Shown piece after piece: positions 35,404 to 47,240 of a stretch of 64,000 bases of DNA. The notes below the pieces were generated by a model that saw only the letters and a program-made list of their open reading frames with translations, was not told where the DNA came from and made no database searches. The stretch is from Gyromitra esculenta (taxonomy: Eukaryota > Ascomycota > Pezizomycetes > Pezizales > Discinaceae), in NCBI GenBank assembly GCA_038503075.1, contig JBCAML010000010.1, positions 1,674,001-1,738,000 of the forward strand, given 5' to 3'. The translations under genes were made by a program, and so were the position numbers. Within the stretch, counting starts at the first letter, position 1; each line of letters opens with the position of its first letter.

Positions 35404-35541
35404 GGGATTGAGTTCAAGTTTCTCAGAACATTATGAGGGACATACGACTCTGGTATCCATGCTGGCGCACCTTGTGTTATCTGAGCTATAGGTAGGAGGT
35501 TCACCTCCATCCGGACGCAGTATTTCCTTTTGCTCTTTTTT
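35404..35541 (+). repeat. Short repeat family 2, copy 2, ending in a T-run
   Basis: Nearly identical to copy 1 over the core. It is preceded by GGGATTGAGTTCAAGTTTCTC, which resembles the T-arm end of the tRNA-like family, hinting at a composite SINE-like structure. It ends TATTTCCTTTTGCTCTTTTTTT. Confidence 0.65.
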
Positions 35542-35899
35542 TATTAGCCCCTGTATTTGACTTTCTTTTGATATCAGTTGTTCTTATAATATGTATCTGA
35601 GCAAAATAAAAACCAAATACATTTACCGATGTGTTATCGCGATGTCGAACTCTTGGTATTCCTGACCACGCACCCCAATGGCTTGGTGAAGTAATTACAT
35701 AAACAAGATAAGCCAAATTGGGACTGGCTCGAGACAAACCACGCACTATAATACCTCAACCCTCAAAGAAAGAAAAATACTCCCGGGATAATATAATATT
35801 ATCTACTTCAATATGCTATTGGTAGACGATATCATGAGATCCAGCGAACACTTTTAATTAGGACAAAGCTTTTTATTTTAACAAATATCGTCATAGGGC

Positions 35900-36033
35900 G
35901 AGGTTAACATTCTCAGAACGTTGAAGAAGACACATACAACTCTGGTGTCCATGCCGGCGCACCCTGTGTTATCTGAGCTATAGGTAGGAGGTTCATCTCC
36001 CTCCGGATGAAGTATCTCTTTTTGCACTTTTTT
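35900..36033 (+). repeat. Short repeat family 2, copy 3, ending in a T-run
   Basis: The most diverged copy (CATACAACTCTGGTGTCCAT; hairpin GGAGG-TTCA-TCTCC). The order of blocks and the terminal T-runs are kept. It lies about 490 bp after copy 2, in the same orientation. Confidence 0.6.
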
Positions 36034-38508
36034 GAACACTTATTTTTTCCTGCGGCCAACGGTCGGCTGTTATCAATAGTCAAATCCTGTTCCCATTGCG
36101 TCTAGTGAAATTGCTTTGTTTTCGATTGCTCGGTGCTGTAAATCCGGTCAACTGATCATCTCCGGGTCCCGTGATCCGGCAGAGGATTGCCCGTGCTCTG
36201 AATCCTCCCGTCCCGACAATCACGATTCCCCATCCCGTATCCATTTCCCCATACATCGCTGCAGCCTTAGCTACTGTCTATCAATCCCTTTCCTCATCTA
36301 ACTGCTATCCAACCAACTTCGCCATCAATTTTACCATGCTGATTCTCGATCATCTCATTTACCCTGATTCCTATATGCTCGAGCAGTGAATCTCGAGTCG
36401 CAAACTTTATCAAGCTAATCGCTGGAGAAGGCCACGCAATAACAAAGACCTTCTGTGCATTGAATTTTTGTAAGGGTGCCTTTCGGATCTCTTAGTTCTT
36501 AGCTCGAGTAGAGAGAACTGCTTCATAGACAAACAGAGGCAGCAGCAGATGACAAACACAATCTGAAACGTTAATTCACGAAATACTACATCCTCGTGAG
36601 CCTGTCTCCGATCTCGAGAATGACGTTTAGATGCCCGTATTCTTCCCTAAAGCCTCAGCTCTCAGTTTCATAGAGGTAATATCCCCCCTTCCCTTTCTCC
36701 AAAATCCTTGAACCTCAAATTTACCCAAGTTATGGAGGTTGCAATCTCATTACCCCGTTGGATCACTCGCTAAATCCGTCATCCTTCTAGATTTCATCAT
36801 GAGATTCGCTCTCACTGCGATCCTCCCTACCGTCGAACATTCGTAATGCAACCAGATACCTGTGCAAGACCACCGCTCAAAGATCTCAACTTTCGTCAAT
36901 ATCTCAGCAGATATAATTGCACATGGATCACACTGATATTCGAATTGCCGCCTTACTTAGAATTAAATTGGCTAACAATGGCGAATTCTGGCATGGATGT
37001 ATGTCACAACCACTTACAGACTCAGTGCCTGCTCTTCGAAGACAGCTTGATAAACTAAGTTACGTTCATTACCGTGCTCACACAATACGGCTGGTCATGG
37101 AAGCGGTTCTTCGCACGATGGATGAGGAGTGCCACGTTGACTGGAGAAGCATTTATTGATACGGCTCTGTATCACTTGTTATTAGACAAGAGTACCAACA
37201 AACTGACCAGTCTGAGTGCCGCTGATAGCTACTCCTCGGAAAATCGAAGTTGAGAAGATATAACTTATATCCCCAAATCTTTGCCCAGCGAGCTACAGCA
37301 GGATCTCGCTGAGGGCCAAGCACATGAGGCTTATAAGTGGACATTACAAGCCCAAATAAACCACAATCCAAGGGGTTGATCGCTAGCATTGCTTTATATC
37401 TTACTTTTTCTCGACTTCAACCAAAGCCACGCGCTAATTATGTCACAGTGCCACCGTAACCGATTTCAATATCTAAGGAATTGGTCTCTAAGGATAGACT
37501 AGCCAAAATCCCTAGTAGGATGTACTTCAACAGCAGAGCCTCGGTTAAGCCTAAAACCCACATAGCCAACGCTGGGTATAAAAATAAAGCAAAGTGCAAT
37601 GGCAAATATACTATGGCCATAAGTCCAACTATTGAGACATGTCCTTCAATAAACAGTTCACCATTTATTTGCCATCGTACTGCCGGTATTGCACAAAGCT
37701 AGAAAGTTTAGTAGCCTCATCGCTGCTTGAATTGAGCTTTCAGTCGCCCGCTTCAATTAGTTCATTAAGTTCGTCTAGTTCCTCCTGTCCATCTCTCGAT
37801 TCCAGTTGATCAAAATCACAAAGTGGAAAATTGGAGATGCAAGAGTCAGGAACTCGATCCTTCTCTGGGTGAATACTCAGCCACTATATGTGGAAGAAAA
37901 ATTCAGCAGATTCAAGCGTCAATCAAAACCCACAGGTAGTGGACTAGAATAACGTCAATGAAAATACTCTATCTCTATATTCAGAGAATGACAATATCCT
38001 AGTACCGCTAGTTTTGCAAAAAGAATACAGTTTTCATAAATCTCCCTCTCGAGCGATGATTATTAGTCACATACCAGCACAGCTCCATCTACCTCCAGAT
38101 TCTTCACCCACCACTGAGAAAAAGCCCTGCGATGTGGGAAGAATGTCGCTCACTCAGGAGCCAAAGCCAATGTCGCCTCATCAACTAATGCCGCCAAACT
38201 GTATAACATGCTCTCCCTTAAGGAGGTTCAAGGAGGATTATCGCCAGAGACCTCTCCATCTCGCTACAGTGGGTTAAACAGGAACGATATGCATAACCCC
38301 TTCGACTATAGTTTTCCCTCACCTCTACCTGGGGAAAGGTTTTCGTCGGCAATGCCGTTCCAGCAAACAACTTCGAATCTATAACAATCGGTGTGAGCGG
38401 TGAGAACTATAGCATAAAGTTTCAAGACAATCACGATAAGTTTCTCTACCCTAGAAAATTCCCTATTGGTGTAGACCCACCACTCTCACTCCGAAAACAG
38501 GCAGGACA
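36034..38508. other. Intergenic, no supported gene
   Basis: An 80-codon frame at 36917-37159 (no ATG start) has protein-like composition, and MRFALTAILPTVEH at 36799 could be an upstream exon, but the only candidate intron (GTAATG...CTCAG) leads into a different frame. I leave it uncalled. Confidence 0.35.
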
Positions 38509-38755
38509 GCAGTACTACGGGTGTAGGGATAAATATGACGAACTTTGGCATACCTGTGATGACTTTTCAACCTTTATATCTCCTCGACATTGATACAGTT
38601 ATTGATTTTGATCTGACATAGTATCTAGAGCAGAGTTTCCTTTGGACCTTTATAGCTATTTTCATGACCGGGCTAAGAATGTAGTCTGTATTCCGTGTTA
38701 ACGAAGGCAACTCTTGTGCCACAGTTCGTCATATATCCCTACATCTCTGGTACTG
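38509..38755. repeat. Inverted repeat pair with YYGC-coding arms, pair 1
   Basis: The left arm (38509-38550) and the reverse complement of the right arm (38716-38755) match over about 40 nt. The left arm, read on the plus strand, encodes QYYGCRDKYDELWHTC; the right arm, read on the minus strand, encodes the related QYQRCRD...YDELWH after a 2-nt shift. A second pair with a related motif is at 55.9 kb. Confidence 0.5.
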
Positions 38756-41579
38756 CAATACATTGCCGCTGAAAGTCTTGCCGCCGCTTGTTACCGCGCA
38801 AGGTAGCTCTTATATGAAGCCAACTATACTGAGAAACGCCATATATTCGCCACAGCCACGATTACCACATCCACCGATCTCGCATTTGCTTCGGGAGAAT
38901 GCAGATGACATTGCATGCCAATAGAAATAAACAAGGAGATATCCTATATGGAAAACTATCATAGAAAAGTGGGTTTTAACACAACAAAAGAAGGAATTGA
39001 TCTCTTATAGTTAACAAAACTTCGATCAGGTGGAGAAGTAGACATCAAGGACCACTATATGGGAAGGATCGCTATGCGAGGTAACATACCAATAAAATAG
39101 AAATTCTGACTTTATTAATTTCTTGCCTTAGCAATTTTCGATGCTCACAAGCATACCAGGTTCAAGAATGGTTGAACCGTCTGATTTCATTACGCATAGC
39201 CCTCACCATTATAGATCAAAACAATTCTCGGGATTTGGTTTGCCCTGAACTAGCCCAAGCGAGCGGGAGCAAAGACGACAGAACACAGCTGACGTGCTTT
39301 GTCTCCGTTGAATTTCAAATTCACCCTAGCCCAATCCTTATACTCGAGAACAAATCCTGCGCAGAGTGAGCAAATGCTTGTACAACACATTTAAACGTCA
39401 GACCTATAAACAGTCACTGGTTAATAAACTCCATACTTTCTAATGCGGCCAGCCACAGAACTAGTAGCCAAGGAGAACAATATCGAGCAGCACCCTAACC
39501 CCTAAAAAGTCAAATGACTCAAAGTTATCTAAATATCTGAATATGTCTCTATATTGAGGAAGTACCTAATATTAAATTCACCTAAGATTTATCATATCCT
39601 ATGACAGAGAATTACCAAATTCGAGACCCTGAATGGCGAGTAGGAGAATTGGGCCTGTGTAGCTACTACTATGAACTGTTTCTCTGACCTTAAGACACTA
39701 GATCGGGAACCTTAAGGCAGCGTGGTGTGTTGTTCCAAGTTTCAGCATCAAAGGCATGAACTAAATAAAGATACCTTATCTACTAGGATGATTGGTTAAA
39801 TCCGATATCTCCAGGGTACTTGTGCAATCAGCAAAACCTGCATTGTGGGCGTGTATTCCAGAAGCTAGATTGCTAGTGGTTGCAATTTTATGCCCATTAT
39901 ATACAATTTGCTGGTTGCTACATGTGCTCCGAAGATACCGGATTTAGCCAGTTATCCGAGTAGATATGGCACAAATACGCATGATCTCGTTCATGTCTCG
40001 GTATACATTGATTATCACTCGGTTTTCCCGTTGCCGCTATATCGGAACCGAAAGCAGGAGATAGAAAACTAAGCACCTGATATATTATGAACCTATAGGA
40101 CATCTTTTCATACCGTATTATTACTGTAGCTTGGCTCGGCGAGTATTAACACTACCCCCACGCTCGGCGAGGGCCTCGGGGATCTCACGCGGGTCTTCGG
40201 CTCAGCCACGGAGCTCCTACAAACTAGGAAATATTATCCAAAGCGCTAGACCTAGCTATTCCGACTATACATGACCTTTATTGCTATCAAAGATGTATAT
40301 CCCAGCCCAGAGGTTCACCGGGGCGATCAATCTTGTTTTGTAACCGATAACGTTCTGCCCTATTTTGATGGAGGGGCTCTCTCGTGCGAGCGCTCTTTGG
40401 GTATGCCGAGAGCCCCTCCTCGTAACCACCACCCGCCGTACTCAAAGTTATGGGAGTTTCAGCTGGAGAAGGCTACAGCGCACGTGAGGATCAAATACGA
40501 TCGACCTATAACTGCCGCAGTTGGGAGGAGCTCGCTTCTATTGATGGGATTTTGGAACCCGGATTACCCCACGATCGTAATCCCAATATAGCTGATAACA
40601 GCCGTCACTTCTAGTATCTTAGGGTAGACATGTGTCCGGAGCTCCTCGAATTGCGTGGTATTTTAACCTTTAATTGCGTGGTGCTCTGGGGCTAGACAGG
40701 TCTGGAAGGCTGGAGCTCGTTGGAACGACACGCGGTTCAGACGAGCAGGTTCTCTGGCAACACAGGAACTGACAGCCATCGTCCGTCTCTTATTTCAGGT
40801 CTCTATGGTGGCCAGAGAGGTTTCACAGCCAAAGCAGCCTACCCTGCGGTTTCAAGATAATTTCGTATTACCAACTTTCCGCGCACGGAAGAGTCGGACA
40901 GCTTCGGCGGTCCCGAGGTTCCGTGCCAAGTCGGAAGCCGTGTCCAATCACCGCAGTTACTAATAATAAGAGCGAGCCGGGACACGAATCCGATCGGCAC
41001 GAAGAGTCACCGGGTTCGCAGCGTCCCGCGAGAATTATCCAGAACCCTTACAAATTGGCAGTGGGGTCGCACAGTGGATCGGATTACCAGAATGCATGCG
41101 GCTCTGCTGCGCAGATTACGAGGCGACGCGTTGCGAACCCCACGTTTTTCGGCGGAATTCGGAATGTTACACAGCGCCCTCGAGCAACCTAATTTGTCGC
41201 TTAGCAATCAGGAACGCCAGTACCGCGCCTGTGGAGAGAGTTAGAGTTTACGTCAACTTTCTGCTTTCTACTTTATCGTCGCGGCCACCCCCCCCTGACA
41301 GAGCGATAGTGCTACTTCCTCGCGTCCCTTACGAGTTTCGCAATCCCCGGAGATGTGATCACGTACCACCTGGCTTTATAAACTTGTTGTTCCCCCGCTT
41401 CGCCGTGCTGGCTATCGTTCTCTACCGCTGTCCACACGACTTTGCTATTACAAGTCGGTTTTCTCTCCCGAATCTTCGAAGCCTCACGTAAAGGTATATT
41501 TCCATTCTTCTTGATTTCCATTCTTTGTGCCGGCTCAAGCTAAAACATCTCCTAAGCTCTAGTATCCACACCTCTCACA
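38756..41579. other. Intergenic; one GC-rich hairpin
   Basis: No convincing gene. A 12-bp perfect inverted repeat (GGAGGGGCTCTC at 40370-40381, complement at 40408-40419) is inside a 106-codon frame (40271-40588) that I do not trust. GC content rises from about 40.1 kb toward the gene candidate at 41580. Confidence 0.4.
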
Positions 41580-41825
41580 ATGTCAAAATCAACCCTAACC
41601 GCAATCCCGTCACCCCCGGGAATTGCTTATTTCCATCCTCGGGCCCAGAAGCAATCACCGAAATCACCGTTCTTGAACCCACATGCGATCAGCTCGTTTA
41701 CCCGCAGCCAACTTCAACCCCCGCCAGCCCCCCGGATAACCAGATTGCCGACTCCTGACCTCCCAGACGCTCCAGAGGGCATGTTTTCCTATGTGGGATT
41801 TGATGATCCGAAAGGATGCTGCTAG
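41580..41825 (+). CDS. Small 81-aa protein, unknown function
   Basis: ATG in strong fungal context (CTCACAATGTC). The product is Pro/Ser-rich (IPSPPGIAYFHPRAQKQSPK, then QLQPPPAPRITRLPTPDLPD) and ends in an acidic-aromatic segment, APEGMFSYVGFDDPKGCC. It has no signal peptide or membrane segment. The patterned composition, start context and local GC-rich setting argue for a real small gene. The terminal Cys-Cys could be a lipidation or metal site, but CC is also simply the end of the frame. An alternative is that this is the first exon of a longer gene, since the next 600 bp remain unassigned. I do not recognise the family. Confidence 0.5.
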   Translation: MSKSTLTAIPSPPGIAYFHPRAQKQSPKSPFLNPHAISSFTRSQLQPPPAPRITRLPTPDLPDAPEGMFSYVGFDDPKGCC

Positions 41826-42559
41826 GTGCGTTGAAACTACATCAGCTCTGACCCTCCCAGCTCGATCATCGCTGACTCTGGTTGGCAGAAATCTCGTTTA
41901 GCGTTTCCATCTCTACCTCGGATAGACATCTACTTTGCGACGGGGGGACTTTTTTATTTTACATTACACGGCGTTCATTGGGCTCGGAGTTATTTCACGG
42001 AGTTTATCTTTTGCTTTAGATTGGGGCGCGGGCGAACTTCTCTCCTCTTCATTCTTGGTTTAGTTTACTGGGGCGGGCTTTTTTCTTTCTTTCTTTCTCT
42101 CATTCACGGCGTTATGGTAGCGTTTATACATTGTACAACTTTCTCTCCTCCCTTTCTTCCCTGCTCAGCAGCGGTTACCATCTCACCTAACTTTTAAGTA
42201 AAATATAAATCTCTCCACCCATTCCCTATTGAAAATTCTCGGACCGCATTTCACTGGGGCCCAAATTACTTCCATTTCTCGCAGCGATATCCCCTCATTC
42301 AAAGGCGGAGGAGAAGGAGGAGAACGGGAAAAAAAATAATTCACCCCCATCAGATGACGCGTTGACGGCCACGTCTAACGAATGACGTAAAGCGTGAAAA
42401 CAAACCCTGTCGAGGCTTAAATAGTTCACGGTTTTAACAAGGCTGCCAAGACGTCGCACAGCCAAGCCCCTTCCCTGCCAACGGCAACGGAATCGGAAAA
42501 AAAAAAAAAAGGGTTGTTAGTGGAGATTATGCATACGCGGTCTTACATTAAAAGCTTGA
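41826..42559. other. Unassigned, simple-sequence patches and a CRE-like word
   Basis: The region holds TTCTTTCTTTCTTTC near 42085, an AATGACGTAA word near 42383 that resembles a bZIP/CRE site, and an A15 run near 42500. No coding frame is supported. It could be a 3' UTR or a promoter of undetected transcription. Confidence 0.35.
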
Positions 42560-44560
42560 TGGTTACCTAGCGAGGGGGGGGGGGTGAGGGGGAATTTTGA
42601 TATGGTCCGTCGAAATCTCGATTTAGGTTTGGGGAGAGGGGGATCTTGAACACGTGTGTTGGATGCGAATGAGGTGGACTGATTTATGGCTTGACTGGAG
42701 GGGAGGGAGGGTTGTTTTCCAAATAGCTTCTTTGTTGGTGTTACCCTGGAAGATTACCTACATGTACCTAGGGGTCTTATCGTTAGATCTAACTTGCTAG
42801 GGGGGGAAGGGTTGAACTGGGAATATTAAAATTCCTCGAAGGGTATTGCCTGCAGGTGGGATATCCGTCGTTAATTCCGTCGTGCTGTTGGGCTCTCGGT
42901 TAGCGATTACTATGTATGTGTGTATGTGTGTAACATGACATTTATTGGAATCATTACTGTATCCAGAGGTTAGATATCACTAATCAGGTTATTACCAATC
43001 GGGGAGGGTTTTTTTTGATTTGATTTGTTGGGTATGGGTTTAATGCCCGCGATGTAGAATTCATTGACGCCTAGGGTATTTTTTTTGTTGATGGCAACGC
43101 ATCTACATTCTGAAATTATCGATGCGGATAGATATATTCTAGGATGAGAGAGGGGCGAGGGGTCGATTTACTTGCAGGTGATGCTGAATAGTTGTCGATT
43201 AGCGTGCAGTGTGATGTTGAATACCTGAAAGATTTTTTGTGTGGAATTCATGACAGGTAGTCCGTCGGCGTATCTGTGATGATGTCAGCTCTGAATATTA
43301 AGTTTGTCGATGCGAATAGATGTATTCTTGGACGGGGGAAGGGGGGAAGCCTCGTTTTAAATTTAATTGTTCGTGGATATGTGGTATTTGTGATCAGACT
43401 CATTGATACTTTGCGTATTGCTGGTGTTTAAATTTGCTAAATTTGCGTCAGATTATCAACGTTGATAACTATGTTCCTGTATGAGGGAGGGGGGTTTGAT
43501 TGCGTTCGGCGTGGGATTGAGTAGTTTGTAGATTTTGTATGACATTTGTGGTATTAAATTTGACCACACCGGCATACTTTGATGCTCTTAAATCTATTAA
43601 TTGTCATTAAGGTTATTGACGCTGATAGATCTATGCATGATAGCGGGGGGGGTCTTTTTTCTCCTAGTGTGGATCCGAATAACTCGAGAATGTGTGAGCT
43701 CTCGGATGTGTGATATTTGTGGCCCTGATATTACATTCGTTAGTACTCGAGGTGTCCCTGATGGTACTTACTCCATTGAATATTAAGTTTGTTGATGCCG
43801 GTAGACTTATTCTTGGGTGATGGAGAGGGGTTTCTTGTTAGCATTAAATTGAATAACTTGTAGGTGCGGGGAATTGGAAACGCATGAAGCTGGTGCGGTA
43901 CCAGAACACTACCGTTATGATGTAGAGTTGGCTTGGGCCTCCATATGTTGCTCGAGTTGGACGCGGTGGTTGGTTTGAATTGTATATTCCTATCGAGGAC
44001 TAAGTTGAATAGTGCTAAATGTGTTCTTGGACGACGGATTGCAGTCTCACTACTTTCGATGTGGAGCTGAATAATACGCGGGTAGAGAACGGTGGTGCTG
44101 TCGGTATACTAGAATTCCTCTGGAGCTCTATGGGGTGCTCGAAATGGCTCTGGACACTTTTTGCGGTGCATGTTCTGATAGTGGCCTGAATTGAGTAGTG
44201 TCAAATATATTCAAACACGAAGGGGAGAGGGTTTGCTACGCTTTCAGCGTAAAATTGAATAAAACGTCGATATGTACTACGCAGAGGTGTAGTTGATACG
44301 GTATCTAGACGCCATTCTCATGAGTACATGCAGGTCCTTGGAGTGTCTAGGGTGAATGCCGTTGTTGTTTAAATTGTTTTTGCATTATCTACTCGGCGCG
44401 AGATTAAATAATAACAGCTATATACCGATAGTCTGCTGCTATGAATATAGGATTCTCTTCGAGTAGAATGGAGTGCTCAAACTGTAGACGTTAGTTTTAT
44501 TTAACTTTTTCTTGAATGTTCTACTCAATGTCAGATTGAGCAATGTTAAATCTCTACCCA
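42560..44560. repeat. Decayed tandem array, about 150-190 bp units with G-runs
   Basis: A recurring block, roughly GATGCGGATAGAT-TATTCTTGGA, then a G-run (GAGAGGGG, GGGGAAGGGGGG, GAGGGAGGGGGG, GGGGGGGG), then GATTGAGTAG--TGTAG and GTGATATTTGTGG, returns at about 43121, 43309, 43459, 43618 and 43794, with weaker copies toward 44008 and 44191 and similar G-run blocks back to about 42570. Two units (43291 and 43776) share CTGAATATTAAGTTTGT-GATGC almost exactly. The array is non-coding. Confidence 0.65.
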
Positions 44561-45129
44561 ATTTGTTAGGAACCGCGGCAAATCGTGTGTGAACAACGAA
44601 TATCACAGGAGGTGATGATAATGTATCTAGGACACACTACTTTCCGTTATTACTTAATTCGGGAACAGATTATTCGGACCGACAGAACTCCCAAGGATTC
44701 AATAGACCCGAACATTTCATTCGAGTCTCCAGCTTCTTTAGATTCGTTGTTCTGTGGGATAGTTATATTTGCCATTCTAACATTTCCTAATAACGTAATC
44801 ATCATATCACTACCTGTGATCCCATAGTTTACGTACAGCAATCTAACCAAGCCATATCGGGGCCAAAATTTGGAGGGGATAGTAAGAAATAACCATAGGC
44901 CTACCTATAACTAATTTTCCGCACGTGCTCAATCTTCTCGTTATCACAAGGGGCACACAATAAAACTCTGACTATACTGCTCTGTCTAGTGTGATTGGGA
45001 TATGCTGAAGGAAATGTTTTCATCCCCTAATGCTTTTCGCCGCGCCATTGGTCTCAATGCGGAACCCGTTTTTTTCCGCTTTGAATTTGCGTCTTCGAGC
45101 CGCGGGTTTGCACGAGCGGAGTGATACGA

Positions 45130-45540
45130 TACTGGTAGAGTAGTGTGGAAGAGCTACGAAGAATATTAGCACTTTTGAGCATAATAAGTGGAGTAGTTAT
45201 AGAATGCGCCGTGATAGCTGGCTGCCTGCTGGGGAAGAGAATGTTTGACCATTCGTCTTAGTGAAATCTACTCGAGATGACTGGTCTGCAATCGATGGCT
45301 CGAGCTGCTGCTCAGTGACTTGCATGAGAGAGGATGTAGGGCATGAGACAGATAGAACGGCGACTTAGGAGATGGTATAGATAAACTAGGAAGAATATTA
45401 GTACTTTTGAATGTATAGACTAAGGGATAGTTCAAAGTTTGTTAAATGGTTCGCCTTGCTGATGGAATAGACATTATCTGTGGAGGAAAATATTCGACCA
45501 TTTATCTCGGTGAAATCTACTCGCGTTGATCTGGAATTAA
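45130..45540 (+). repeat. Two-copy direct repeat, about 235-250 bp period
   Basis: GAAGAATATTAGCACTTTTGA at 45158 returns as GAAGAATATTAGTACTTTTGA at 45390, and GTGAAATCTACTCGAGATGA near 45263 returns as GTGAAATCTACTCGCGTTGA near 45512. The copies are diverged and indel-bearing between these anchors. No coding content. Confidence 0.6.
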
Positions 45541-46520
45541 AGATATAAATTGCTGCTAAGATAGAAATTTAACACAACAATTAGCTCAGATCGTAATTGA
45601 AATTTGTTCACCGGTGTATACGTACTACGGATTTCACGAGTTCCTTTTTGTGTTATGGGAGCACGAAATATGACTCGACCGTATGCGTCAACTCAGATAT
45701 GATAGTTTTTTTTCCTAGGAACCACTCCAGATCAATAAACTGCGGTAGAATAGCGGATAGCTACATGTGTGCATATATATCGGCTTTCTGAAGACAGTTT
45801 TGTTTCTTACCCTTCTTAAATCCACTTGTCCTAGCCGCTTGCAATCTTTTCTACCGGGAACATTCAGGAATACCAGTCCTGGTTTTGAGTGTAATTCATT
45901 CTATATGGAGAGGGGGATAAGGAAGATATTACTTACGTATCCGAAGCCCTGTTATCAAGAAAAGCGAGAAAGTCTTTGATTCTTTGGGCTCGACGATGTG
46001 AAAAAGACCTATCGTGGATACAGATAAATGTCTCTAGTAGTATTAGGAGATTTACTTCTATCACCGTAGCTTTGAAATTAGTACTAATCTATCGCTCCTG
46101 TTCAATAAGAGATTGTTGGATACTCGCAGTCCTTTCTGGTAAGTGAGCAGCTAACACAGACTGTTAAACAGAGGGTCTATAAGGTATCATCTGCGAGACC
46201 TTTAATACCTTGAACCATGGACTTTGAGTGTTTCAAGGACTTTTGAGTCAGATGCTTGAACCACACTGGACATAAAAAAGTTGTTGTTCGTCTTTAGAAG
46301 GGCCTGAAGAATTGGTGTTGGCCTGCTTGCTCGCTCAGATCCTGCATTGGAAACATATTAACCAATTTTGGAACTTTATTTTGCCACGGGTTGCGAATGC
46401 TGTAGTGATAGAGATTCACTCTCAGAATATATTTCAGTTGTCGTAAAATTCGTTATGTTTGAAAGTTTGGGAGGTTTCAGTGCTTGGGTTCAAGCCCACC
46501 CCACCTGGCCCACCACATCC

Positions 46521-46755
46521 TGTGCATGCCATAGAATCAGCTGCTCACGCCATATGTTGCCGTGGCAACCAGCAACCCTCACCAAATATTCACACCTCTT
46601 TGTTAGGTGCATACCATAGAATCTGTTGCTCACTCCCATACGCAGGCAGAGCAACCAGCGCCCCTAGAAATTATTTATTTCAACGAACATAGAGTCTTGT
46701 GCATGCCATAGAATCATTTACTCGCCCTAATTTCTATTCACAGCAACTAGCTCTA
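46521..46755 (+). repeat. Three tandem 85-92 bp repeats upstream of the RING gene
   Basis: Units start at 46521, 46606 and 46698, each opening with GTGCAT(G/A)CCATAGAATC and containing a half site AGCAAC/GGCAAC. Copies are imperfect. They lie 480-720 bp upstream of the RING start codon at 47241, so they may be upstream control sequence. Confidence 0.65.
46556..46569. promoter_or_regulatory. X-box-like palindrome GTTGCCGTGGCAAC
   Basis: This 14-bp palindrome fits the consensus of RFX-family winged-helix factors (two GTTGCC half sites, 2-nt spacer). Fungal RFX proteins include Crt1 and Sak1. The other two repeat units keep only the right half (GCAACC, GCAACT). Confidence 0.5.
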
Positions 46756-46764
46756 TAAGAACAT

Positions 46765-46830
46765 GTATTCATCCTACTCATCCTTCCTTCTCATCTCTCT
46801 TCCTCTTCACCATTCCCATCTTTCTCTCCA
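46765..46830 (+). promoter_or_regulatory. CT-rich tract upstream of the RING gene
   Basis: A pyrimidine tract (CATCCTTCCTTCTCATCTC and following) typical of fungal promoters and transcription starts. It is followed by about 400 bp of further CT-rich leader before the ATG at 47241. Confidence 0.45.
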
Positions 46831-47240
46831 CGGAAGTCAGTTCTTAGTTCTGTCATTTTTCATCCGTAACGAGCGACCATTTAGTCGTACTCCCCATTTC
46901 CTCTTTGCTTTTATAATATACTCCTCTATTCCTTCCCCCATTCTCAGTGTCAGGTTCGTGATCGAACTCACTGCTCATTGAATTTGAGTACTGTAGAAGA
47001 CCACATCGTAACCTGTAAGTTCCTCCCTGATCCTGCTCGAACTTTCATCAAGATCTCCATAATCCTTTTTTCATCATTCATCCTACTCTTCTTTTCATCA
47101 AAACTTCAATAACCCGTTCTCTTATCACTCATCACTCGGCTTGCATTCTTGCATTCAGTTTCACCGGATATTCGCTGGGATCCTGTTTCTGCTTTTCGCT
47201 GAGTATCCGCTAACGGTCGCTGCAACTAGATTTCAGAGGA

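Noticed and set aside
36799..37159. Possible secreted protein gene (MRFALTAILPTVEH plus downstream 80-codon frame)
   Set aside because: The only plausible intron shifts into a different frame from the convincing downstream segment, and its donor GTAATG is poor.
40271..40591. 106-codon frame with an ATG start
   Set aside because: It runs through the 12-bp GC hairpin and has no protein-like pattern or domain.
46476..46515. T-arm-like TGGGTTCAAGCCCA upstream of the RING gene repeats
   Set aside because: A single perfect T-arm word without A-box, D-arm or acceptor partner nearby is not enough for a tRNA call.
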